From JAULUH01 sp032111745 (lineage in GTDB: Bacteria > Chloroflexota > Anaerolineae > JAAEKA01), in contig JAULUH010000482.1 of NCBI GenBank assembly GCA_032111745.1, positions 1 through 9,467 on the forward strand: a stretch of 9,467 bases of DNA, in the 5' to 3' direction. Below, piece after piece: positions 1 to 5,299 of this stretch. Every line of letters starts with the position of its first letter. Position 1 is the stretch's first letter. The notes beneath the pieces are model-generated. The model saw only the letters and a list, made by a program, of their open reading frames with translations. It was not told where the DNA came from and ran no database searches. The translations under genes and the position numbers were made by a program.

Positions 1-1002
1 GCTGTTGGGCTCCGCGTCCCAGAAGAAATCGGTGAAGCGCACCAGCCCCTCCATCCGCCGGCCGAGGGTGCGGCGCATGCCGTGGGTGAACGCGGACGAA
101 CCCGTGACCAGGTAGACGCTCAGCTCACGGCGCAGCACCTCCCCCAGTGCGTTGAGCGCGATGACCGACTTTCCCGTGCCCGGGCCTCCGCGCACCAGGA
201 TGACCTGCTTGTGCTTCAGCTTGGTGGCGCCCCGCACTGCGCGCAGGATGGCGTTGTTGGCCGCCATCTGCTCGTCCAGCAGGCGAAACACGTCCTGGCG
301 CTCGATCATCTCGCCGGCATGGTCGATCAGCTGCTTGGACGGGCCGATGCCCTGGTTGTCGTACGCGTCGAGCACCTGGCGGCCGTTGCCTTGCGCCAGT
401 CGGCTGTGCAGATAGCCCGCCAGCAGGGTGGCGTCGCGCTCGCCGAAGGTGGGGCTCTGGGAGCGCAGGTGATCGAACTGGGGGTGGAACAGGCCATCGT
501 CCGGGATGATGCCTGGGTAATTGTGGCAGTAGGCGCAGGAGGCCAGGCCTACCCGCCCATCTCCCTGGAAGGCCCGGCGGAAGTCCTCGAGATGCTCGTG
601 ATAGCCCCGCACCTGGGCCGACGGGTGCGGCTCGTACTGGTTGGCGCCGCCGAGGAAGGTCTTGACGTTGCCGTCGTCCGTGGCCTCGGCCTCGGACCAG
701 CCCTTCAGCTCCACGATCACGGAGTAGGGCCAGCCGTCCCTGGTGTGGCCGAAGAGGCAGGCATCCATGCGCTTGCTGAAGTAGGGGATCTGCTCCTCCA
801 GCGTGATGTAGGTGTCAGCCGGCACCTCGGCCAGGCGCAACGCCCCCTCCAGCCGCGGCAGCGACGAGCGCCAGGAGCTTCCCTCGCCGCGCCCCACGGT
901 GTAGCCCGTCAGCCGCGGGAAGTTGCCCTCCAGCTCGGCGAAGAGCTCGTTGGTCAGCAGCTTGTGCTGGAACTCCTGTAGGGGTGCCCCAAACACGCGC
1001 AT
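1..1002 (-). CDS. DUF2075-type DNA/RNA helicase with N-terminal PD-(D/E)XK-like nuclease module (partial, C-terminus off window)
   Basis: The minus strand is open from ATG at 1002 to the window edge: 334 residues, no stop. An SD-like AGG lies 6 nt before the ATG, and the next upstream ATG is followed at once by a stop, so this start is well supported. A P-loop GGPGTGKS lies at residues 272-279, preceded by a Q-motif-like LLDEQMAANNAI at 241-252, as in DUF2075/Schlafen-like superfamily 1 helicases. The N-terminal third carries RMD (Asp80), then VELK (Glu98, Lys100), then HPSAQVRGY around 126-134. That spacing resembles a PD-(D/E)XK nuclease core. From the family I infer ATP-driven nucleic-acid remodelling joined to nuclease activity, probably cytoplasmic and possibly defence-related. 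The later helicase motifs and C-terminus are outside the window. A gap of unknown length begins 30 nt upstream of the start. Family call good; nuclease activity is inference. Confidence 0.85.
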   Translation of the reverse strand, partial: MRVFGAPLQEFQHKLLTNELFAELEGNFPRLTGYTVGRGEGSSWRSSLPRLEGALRLAEVPADTYITLEEQIPYFSKRMDACLFGHTRDGWPYSVIVELKGWSEAEATDDGNVKTFLGGANQYEPHPSAQVRGYHEHLEDFRRAFQGDGRVGLASCAYCHNYPGIIPDDGLFHPQFDHLRSQSPTFGERDATLLAGYLHSRLAQGNGRQVLDAYDNQGIGPSKQLIDHAGEMIERQDVFRLLDEQMAANNAILRAVRGATKLKHKQVILVRGGPGTGKSVIALNALGEVLRRELSVYLVTGSSAFTHGMRRTLGRRMEGLVRFTDFFWDAEPNS

Positions 1003-1032
1003 GGGCAACCTCACATGCCTACCACACGCCGG

Positions 1033-1042
1033 NNNNNNNNNN
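1033..1042. other. Assembly gap (10 N)
   Basis: Ten Ns, so true length and adjacency are unknown. The 10-mer CCTACCACAC occurs on both sides (1018-1027 and 1092-1101), which may be why assembly broke here. Linkage between the helicase gene and everything to the right depends on scaffolding. Confidence 0.98.
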
Positions 1043-1203
1043 CTGCGCTCCACCTGTCCGGCTTCACCTACTTCTGCTTGTTGTGCCAGCACCTACCACA
1101 CATCGCCAGGCTGGCGAGGCTGCGCCCTTAGCCCGTGGGGCAGGCGGGTGCCGGCATGCGAGGGTCTCCTCCGCAGCGAAGAGAAAAAGCAATCGATGCC
1201 GCC

Positions 1204-1232
1204 AGTATACCATCGATCGCAGTCACGTTCTA
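1204..1232 (-). promoter_or_regulatory. Candidate sigma-70-type promoter facing the helicase gene
   Basis: On the minus strand TAGAAC (1232-1227) and TATACT (1209-1204) are 17 nt apart. The -10 box is good and the -35 weak. It would give a leader of about 195 nt plus the unknown gap before the ATG at 1002. Confidence 0.35.
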
Positions 1233-1371
1233 TGATCTGCGTCAGGTATAGGGGACGAAACTGACGCTCGTCTGAAAATCCGAGGCAGGCAAGGCAGTGA
1301 AAGGGCTCGGGACAGGCCCGCCTGGCTGAGCATGCTTGTACCGCAGTGCCCATTGCCCACGCGCCACCTTG

Positions 1372-1384
1372 CCTGGGGCCCAGG
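1372..1384. promoter_or_regulatory. Small palindrome, possible operator of the antitoxin-like gene
   Basis: CCTGGG-g-CCCAGG is a perfect 6-bp inverted repeat 29 nt before the start at 1414. Antitoxins often bind such palindromes in their own promoter. In GC-rich DNA this could be chance. Confidence 0.25.
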
Positions 1385-1413
1385 AATGAGTACCATGAGC
1401 ATGGAGGCCTGCG

Positions 1414-1677
1414 ATGATGACACAACCACCCACCACCGTCGAAATCCGCATCCAACTATCTCAGCAGCGCGCCCTCCTATTGCGCCGGCTGGCCGAGCAG
1501 CGCGGGCTGACCGAGGACCAGGTGGTCGCACAGGCCCTGGACATCCTGTTTAGTCTCACCGGGCTTCTCGACGAGGACGCCGAGCGCGAGGGATGGTCGC
1601 TGCTTTCGGAAGCCTCCCTCCAACGTGCCTGGGGCAATGAAGCCGATGCTGCCTATAGCCTTGGGATAGTTCCCTAG
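1414..1677 (+). CDS. Small antitoxin-like protein (ribbon-helix-helix-like N-terminus), orphan
   Basis: This encodes 87 residues. GGAGG at 1403-1407 is 6 nt before the first ATG (a second ATG follows directly). Residues 8-50 read as a short beta strand (TVEIRIQL) followed by two amphipathic helices, the layout of RHH/antitoxin-type DNA-binding proteins. The acidic, Trp-containing C-terminus (GWSLLSEASLQRAWGNEADA) resembles the toxin-contacting tails of small type II antitoxins found beside PIN- or MazF-type toxins. No toxin frame follows: the next 150 nt hold only short frames with stops. It is either an orphan, a solitary repressor, or an antitoxin that lost its partner. A palindrome upstream and a 10-bp tandem repeat downstream could be binding sites. 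Coding status is fairly safe; the antitoxin role is inferred from layout, not from a decisive motif. Confidence 0.65.
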   Translation: MMTQPPTTVEIRIQLSQQRALLLRRLAEQRGLTEDQVVAQALDILFSLTGLLDEDAEREGWSLLSEASLQRAWGNEADAAYSLGIVP

Positions 1678-1763
1678 TCTATCTGCGCCATGATATGCAG
1701 AAGACCAGTACCGATTGCGGTCGATTGAACGCCAAACATGAGGTGTCAAATCCGTCCTTCGAC

Positions 1764-1793
1764 GTTCCGAATATTTCCGAATAGTTCCGAATA
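1764..1793. repeat. Three tandem 10-bp repeats (KTTCCGAATA)
   Basis: GTTCCGAATA, TTTCCGAATA and GTTCCGAATA are exactly head to tail, differing only at the first base. The 10-bp period puts each copy on the same helix face, as in operators or iterons. The block is AT-richer than its surroundings and lies 86 nt after the antitoxin-like gene, where nothing else is encoded. Confidence 0.8.
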
Positions 1794-1832
1794 GACTGGG
1801 CTAGACGACTACCTCACCACCATAATCCTCGT

Positions 1833-1948
1833 ACTGGAAGTACAATGGGGCGTGATGGACCACGCCGCTCCCCGCGGCCCGGACGAAAGGATCGACCTCC
1901 ATGGACCGACTCACGGTTTGCCTGGCCGGCGCCACCGGATGGGTGGGT
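1833..1948 (+). pseudogene. Truncated duplicate of the DapB-like gene 5' end and its leader
   Basis: This aligns without gaps to 7928-7995 (leader) and then, after a 9-nt difference at the start codon, to 8005-8052 of the intact DapB-like gene. The leader match includes an identical CGCCGCTCCCCGCGG block and the AAAGGATC ribosome-binding region. From ATG at 1901 it reads MDRLTVCLAGATGWVG, against MNQLKVCLAGATGWAG in the intact gene. The frame then runs into unrelated sequence and stops at TGA 1964-1966 after QHFS. Leader identity is about 77-80%, so this is not a recent exact copy; it may come from a divergent paralogue. It can at most yield a peptide of about 21 residues. Beyond about 1948 the DNA belongs to the oppositely oriented TOPRIM-like gene. 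Confidence 0.85.
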
Positions 1949-2075
1949 CTTCAGCACTTTTCGTGAGAGCTGGCGATCTTCCCCGGCCCAGTTTCTCCAA
2001 CAGTGCCGCGAAGAATGCCTCCTCGTCCCGGCCCTCCACCAACAACACCTTACGCTTTGCAGTCCCCCGCGTCAT
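1911..2075 (-). pseudogene. 3'-truncated TOPRIM-type gene (partner of the AAA ATPase)
   Basis: ATG (2075-2073) follows the ATPase stop TGA (2078-2076) with no intervening base, which indicates translational coupling. The N-terminus MTRGTAKRKVLLVEGRDEEA followed by FFAALLEKLG is a TOPRIM start: a beta strand leading to the invariant glutamate (Glu14) in VEGRDE, then a helix. This matches DUF3226/DUF4435-type proteins, which often sit beside OLD-like ATPases. Only about the first 30-40 codons look genuine. From about 1950 leftward the frame runs antisense through the DapB-like fragment and stops by chance at 1911-1913 (54 residues in all). The TOPRIM Asp-x-Asp motif and the rest of the fold (usually 150-250 residues) are missing, so the protein should be inactive. 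The family call rests on a short stretch; the truncation is directly visible. Confidence 0.75.
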
Positions 2076-3164
2076 TCAACGTACCTCCGCATTGACCTCT
2101 GTGGCGGCTTCCAACATGCCCAGGTCATAGGTCATCGAGCGTGCCTCCCCGGCCACGCTCCCCAGGCGGTGCAGGGCAAAACCTGTTTCCGGGCTGTCCT
2201 GAAACGCCTCCCGGGCGGCGTCGATGCATTCCCGGCTGTGGGTCGTCGCCACCACCTGCACCCCGTAGGCATAGGCCAGCCCGGCCATGCCGCGCCATAC
2301 GGACGGCATGATCTCATGATGGATGCCGTTCTCCACCTCGTCGACGAGCAGGATGCCGTTCCTGGCATTGGGAATAGCCAGGGCAATCTGCAAGAGCCGG
2401 CCCATGCCCTGGCCCATGATCGGCAAAGGAATCAGGCGGGGCAGGCCGATGTCGCCGTAGATGACCGGAACCCCTCCGCGATATTGCACGGCCAGGCGCT
2501 GCAGGCGCAGCTCGACGATCTGCAGGAACCGCACCACCTGCTCCTCTTGCTTGGCCACTGCCAGGTTGGCGAAGCGCTCCGCCAACTCCTCCAGCCCTCC
2601 GGCCTGCCGGGCGGCCAGGAAGATGCCCGTCGGCTCTTTGACGCCGGGTGCCGGCTCCACACGGATGGCGCTCGGCTCGACAAAGGCCTGGCTGCGCGTG
2701 ACCGTTCCATTGCCCGCCACAGACTCGAACTCGATGCGAGCCGTGCTCAGCTCGGTCGACTCCTGGCTGATCCGATCGGTTGCGGAGTCCTGGTGGCCGT
2801 TGCCGCCATCCGGCTCCTCGCGCCGAAACTCCAGGCGGGAGGTAGTCTGTTCACGAACGGTGATGCGCAGGGTGCGCACGGTTCCGCTGTCGTCCTGGCT
2901 TTCGAACTCAATGGGAGTCGATACGTCGAAGCCGGAGAACAGATCATGGAAGGCCTCGGCCGTCTTGATGCGCGTCAGGCCGCGAAAGGCCGAGACCCGA
3001 ATGCCCAGCTCCGGGTTGAAGTAGCCGTGGTGGATCCACAGGGCTTCCAGCAAAGCCGTCTTGCCCACGTTGTTCTTCCCCGAGACCAGGTTGATCTGCG
3101 CCAGTGGGGCAACCGTGAGGTCTTGAAAGCACCGGAAATGCCGCGCTGTGAATGACGTATACAT
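2076..3164 (-). CDS. OLD/PARIS-like AAA ATPase (AAA_15/AAA_21, SMC/ABC-type)
   Basis: This encodes 362 residues, the usual size for a standalone AAA_15/21 protein. The ATG at 3164 is chosen because GGAGG lies 5 nt upstream and the protein then starts with the family's MYTSFTARHFRCFQDLTV strand; a frame extension to 3338 would cover the promoter. Walker A GKNNVGKT is at 29-36, a signature-like MGQGMGRLLQI at 250-260, Walker B GILLVDEVENGIHH at 270-283 (Asp275, Glu276) and the switch ATTHS at 306-310. Residues 85-180 form the variable insertion typical of OLD-like ATPases. It is predicted to bind ATP as a head-to-tail dimer and act as the sensor/scaffold for a TOPRIM nuclease partner, as AriA does for AriB in PARIS or as the ATPase half of OLD nucleases. 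The adjoining TOPRIM gene is broken, so it may now act alone or be vestigial. Its own reading frame is intact. Confidence 0.88.
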   Translation of the reverse strand: MYTSFTARHFRCFQDLTVAPLAQINLVSGKNNVGKTALLEALWIHHGYFNPELGIRVSAFRGLTRIKTAEAFHDLFSGFDVSTPIEFESQDDSGTVRTLRITVREQTTSRLEFRREEPDGGNGHQDSATDRISQESTELSTARIEFESVAGNGTVTRSQAFVEPSAIRVEPAPGVKEPTGIFLAARQAGGLEELAERFANLAVAKQEEQVVRFLQIVELRLQRLAVQYRGGVPVIYGDIGLPRLIPLPIMGQGMGRLLQIALAIPNARNGILLVDEVENGIHHEIMPSVWRGMAGLAYAYGVQVVATTHSRECIDAAREAFQDSPETGFALHRLGSVAGEARSMTYDLGMLEAATEVNAEVR

Positions 3165-3185
3165 CGTAACCTCCTGGGCCACCTG

Positions 3186-3214
3186 AGTATAGCACACGGC
3201 CAGGCGCCAAACAA
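3186..3214 (-). promoter_or_regulatory. Sigma-70-type promoter of the AAA-TOPRIM module
   Basis: On the minus strand TTGTTT (3214-3209) and TATACT (3191-3186) have an ideal 17-nt spacer. Transcription would start near 3179, giving a short leader of about 15 nt with GGAGG just before the ATG at 3164. Confidence 0.6.
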
Positions 3215-3248
3215 GCGCCTCAACCGTCACCCATCGAGGGTCAGTTGC

Positions 3249-3689
3249 GTGTTGCGCGAGTCGTGGCCGGCCATGGCCACCATGGCCGCCAGCCCGGACC
3301 TGACCGCCGAGGTCCGCATGATCCGCGCCGCCCTCCACCGCGCGGACGCCCTGCTGCAGCAGGAAGGCCTCTGCGTGCGCGAGTTCGTGCCGGTCATGGG
3401 CGTGCTGCTCGCCGGCACCGATCGCGTCGCCGGCCTGCTCAAGGCCCAGCGCGACATCACCGGCAGCAGCAATGACATGGATGTCGCCATGTACCTGGCT
3501 CTGGAGGAGCTGGGCAGGGAATGGGGCACCGACCTGGGGGCAACTCGCCGGGCCCGGTGGCCCTGCCGGCCGCGGCCGCCTGAGAGCGGAGAGGGAACCG
3601 CAATGGTTGCACAGGACGCAGTGTCCTCTACGCCAGTCTCATTGGCCCCGGCCCTCGCGAAAGGTGCGACAGTGCCCAAATCCACGTGA
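3249..3689 (+). CDS. Hypothetical alpha-helical protein, probably frameshifted or a remnant
   Basis: GTG at 3249 has GAGGG 8 nt upstream; ATG at 3273 and 3282 are alternatives. As written the frame gives 146 residues. Roughly residues 12-96 have strong third-position GC bias and read as amphipathic helices (AEVRMIRAALHRADALL, then AGTDRVAGLLKAQRDI). This loosely recalls small helical proteins encoded near phage terminase-like genes, but I do not recognise a family firmly. After DLG (about codon 97) the sequence becomes Arg/Pro-rich and loses coding character. One extra G in the 5-G run at 3536-3540 would instead give a natural-looking tail GNSPGPVALPAAAA ending at TGA 3581-3583. A second short frame could then start at ATG 3603 (SD GGAGAGGG, 28 residues). 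I read this as a real coding stretch with a one-base deletion or sequencing error, possibly also cut at its 5' end. Confidence 0.45.
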   Translation: MLRESWPAMATMAASPDLTAEVRMIRAALHRADALLQQEGLCVREFVPVMGVLLAGTDRVAGLLKAQRDITGSSNDMDVAMYLALEELGREWGTDLGATRRARWPCRPRPPESGEGTAMVAQDAVSSTPVSLAPALAKGATVPKST

Positions 3690-3716
3690 CACAACCACCG
3701 CGATTGGGTGTATAAT
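3686..3716 (+). promoter_or_regulatory. Candidate promoter upstream of the small ORF and Yip1 gene
   Basis: A perfect TATAAT at 3711-3716 stands out in this GC-rich DNA. The best -35 is GTGACA at 3686-3691, with a long 19-nt spacer. Transcription would start near 3723 and run toward 3945 and 4141. Confidence 0.45.
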
Positions 3717-3944
3717 AGAAGTATGCAGAGAGGAGCTGGCGGTCTGGATGTGCTGCTCCTGCATGGCCGGCCCATGGCGGGCGCAGCTCCCTTCGCGGGG
3801 CGCTACCGGTAGATGTGGGGGACACCGAGTCGCCGGGGACGTCCATGGCCGGTACGATGCCTGCACCTGGCCCCGGTGGATCCGCGTGACCTGCCGGAGC
3901 ATGGCTTGCCCCGCCTCGTGCCCGGGGAATGGGAGGGACTACCT

Positions 3945-4097
3945 ATGAGCCTCAAGGATGTCGTGGCACCGGCCCTGGCGAACCCTGGCGCCGCGGACTA
4001 CGCCGCGCTGCGCCAGGCCCACGCCGGCCGCGCGGGGCCGCCGGAGGGGTTGCGGCGCATGGAGAATCGCGGACCAGGCCAGGTCCATCCGGCCTGA
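3945..4097 (+). CDS. Small hypothetical protein (50 aa)
   Basis: ATG at 3945 has GGGAGGG at 3931-3937, 7 nt upstream. The 50-codon frame has high third-position GC and starts MSLKDVVAPALANPGAADYA, with an Arg/Gly/Pro-rich second half. No domain, signal peptide or membrane segment is visible. It ends 43 nt before the Yip1-like gene and probably shares its transcript. The start region is almost identical to one at 7873-7895. The frame is open upstream to ATG 3813, but that start has no SD. The start is also overlapped (ATGA) by the end of a Cys-rich frame, 3748-3948. Function unknown. Confidence 0.45.
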   Translation: MSLKDVVAPALANPGAADYAALRQAHAGRAGPPEGLRRMENRGPGQVHPA

Positions 4098-4106
4098 TCG
4101 CCCGGG

Positions 4107-4125
4107 GTACGGCCTTGGGCCGTGC
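4107..4125 (+). promoter_or_regulatory. Hairpin in the leader of the Yip1-like gene
   Basis: GTACGGCC-ttg-GGCCGTGC folds into an 8-bp stem including one G-T pair. It ends just before GAGGAGG, the SD of the gene at 4141. With no following T-run it is not a terminator; it could affect ribosome access or transcript processing. Confidence 0.35.
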
Positions 4126-4140
4126 CTGAGGAGGAACCCC

Positions 4141-4926
4141 ATGTCGATGATGCCCACCAACCAGGTGGCCGGGCCATCGGATACCTCAGCCGAGCCCGCG
4201 CGCGGCGGCATGCCCGTGGCCCCGGCCCAGCTTGACGGCTTTGCAGAATCGATGGACTCCTGGCCAGGCCAGGGGATGGAATGGGCCCCAGGGGGGGCAG
4301 CGCCGCCGAGCTTAACCTGGTACCAGGCCTGGTACCGGGCACTGGCCCGCCCGCGCGTTGCGACCTACCGGGAGCTGATCGCCGATCCGCGCTCCGGGCT
4401 CTGGAAGGGCCTCCTGTGGCTGGCAATCCCCTATGCCCTCGAGGCCGTGCTCCTGCTGGGGTTTGCGCCAGCCCTGGCCCAGCCCTACCAGCAGATGGGC
4501 CTGGGCGAGTGGCCCGCAACCGCCTATGACATCCTCGTGCGAGCCAGGCAAGGGCTGCTGGCGGACGTGGCCTTTCTGGCCTTCGCCCAGTTTGTGGCCA
4601 GGGCCATCCTCAGGCGCCAGGGCCGGTTCCAGGACCTGGTCTATGCCTATGCCGCGTTTGCCGCGCCCCTGGGCATCGTTGCGATCCTGGGCACCTACAT
4701 GACCGTGGCCCTGGTTGGCGCAGCGCTGGTCAGCCCCACAGACCCCGTGGACATGATCCTGCTCACGAGCACGTCCATCGTCCCCCTGGCCTACGGCGCC
4801 TTCCTGACGCTGGTGGCGCTGCGGGCCGTCTACCAGCAGGGCTGGGCCAGGGCCATCGTCAACCTGGCGCTGGCCAGCGCCATCACCATTGGGTTTGAGT
4901 TCTTCTGGGCCCTGGCCGCAGGCTGA
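4141..4926 (+). CDS. Yip1-domain-like integral membrane protein
   Basis: This encodes 261 residues. ATG at 4141 follows GAGGAGG with a 5-7 nt spacer; an extension to 3958 would be an Arg-rich non-coding translation. Residues 1-58 are hydrophilic, Pro/Gly-rich and probably cytoplasmic. WYQAWYRALARPRVATYREL (60-79) matches the short Trp/Arg-Pro entry motif common before the membrane part of bacterial Yip1 proteins. About five membrane segments follow: 89-113, 139-157, 165-197, 204-229 and 237-259. The family is a polytopic membrane fold with no known enzyme activity in bacteria; trafficking-related roles are known only for eukaryotic Yip1. No catalytic residues are apparent. It probably lies in one transcript with the small gene at 3945. 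Membrane location is clear; the Yip1 assignment is by topology and the entry motif. Confidence 0.72.
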   Translation: MSMMPTNQVAGPSDTSAEPARGGMPVAPAQLDGFAESMDSWPGQGMEWAPGGAAPPSLTWYQAWYRALARPRVATYRELIADPRSGLWKGLLWLAIPYALEAVLLLGFAPALAQPYQQMGLGEWPATAYDILVRARQGLLADVAFLAFAQFVARAILRRQGRFQDLVYAYAAFAAPLGIVAILGTYMTVALVGAALVSPTDPVDMILLTSTSIVPLAYGAFLTLVALRAVYQQGWARAIVNLALASAITIGFEFFWALAAG

Positions 4927-4968
4927 GGAGCCCAGGGCCGGAATCCTCCTGCCTGGTGAGAAGAGGAT

Positions 4969-5235
4969 ATGGCGAGGGACACAGACACCACGACTGGGTG
5001 GTTAGGGTCTCTCGTGAGAGCACGCAGGGCACAGCCGGCAGCCTGGCTGCGCTGCTCCTGCCCGGCCGGCAGGGTGCCGCCGCCAGACCACGCGACCCCG
5101 CTGCCGGGACTGCTCGACGCGGCAGTGCGTGGCCGGACGGCGGCTCCAGGCGGGGGCAGGGATGGTCCCACGCTGCCGCGCATCGCGCCGGCAGAGCCGG
5201 CGCGGGTCACGCGGGCAAGCTGGGTCGCGTGCTGA
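4969..5235 (+). CDS. Doubtful small ORF downstream of the Yip1-like gene
   Basis: An 88-residue frame starts at ATG 4969 behind AGAGGA, but with only 2-3 nt spacing. The product (MARDTDTTTGWLGSLVRARR...) is Arg/Pro/Ala-rich, with no domain or membrane segment. Its third-position GC is barely above background, and an overlapping frame (4956-5297) is equally open. It is listed because it is the only candidate in the 370 nt between the Yip1-like gene and the SMP-30-like gene. More likely non-coding. Confidence 0.22.
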   Translation: MARDTDTTTGWLGSLVRARRAQPAAWLRCSCPAGRVPPPDHATPLPGLLDAAVRGRTAAPGGGRDGPTLPRIAPAEPARVTRASWVAC

Positions 5236-5247
5236 ACCAAGCCGTGC

Positions 5248-5273
5248 GCTCCATCTCCCTCGGGAGATGGAGC
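5248..5273. terminator. Strong hairpin between convergent genes, terminator-like
   Basis: GCTCCATCTCC and GGAGATGGAGC form an 11-bp perfect stem around a CTCG tetraloop. It lies between the plus-strand genes and the 3' end of the minus-strand gene at 5300, where a bidirectional terminator is expected. Neither side has a T-run, so intrinsic termination would be weak; transcript 3'-end protection is an alternative. Confidence 0.5.
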
Positions 5274-5299
5274 ATCAGCGGCTGCGTGAGCAGGTGAAG

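Larger units (their letters stand above)
1043..1413. other. Intergenic region, no convincing gene
   Basis: Open frames here on both strands lack a Shine-Dalgarno site, a recognisable motif and steady third-position GC bias. Its only visible contents are a candidate minus-strand promoter (1204-1232) and a small palindrome next to the antitoxin-like gene (1372-1384). Confidence 0.5.

Noticed and set aside
82..981. Long plus-strand open frame (299 codons)
   Set aside because: Antisense to the DUF2075 helicase, which has a P-loop, Q-motif and SD on the minus strand. The plus-strand product has no motif and is a by-product of GC-rich codon use.
1678..1763. A toxin gene partnering the antitoxin-like protein
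   Set aside because: All frames after 1677 are short and stop within about 120 nt, and none shows PIN, MazF or RelE features.
1845..3155. Long plus-strand open frame (436 codons) across the AAA ATPase
   Set aside because: It runs through the duplicated leader, the TOPRIM junction and then antisense through the whole ATPase. It has no SD or domain.
3165..3338. N-terminal extension of the AAA ATPase to 3338
   Set aside because: It would contain the TTGTTT-17-TATACT promoter and lacks an SD; ATG 3164 has GGAGG and starts at the conserved first strand.
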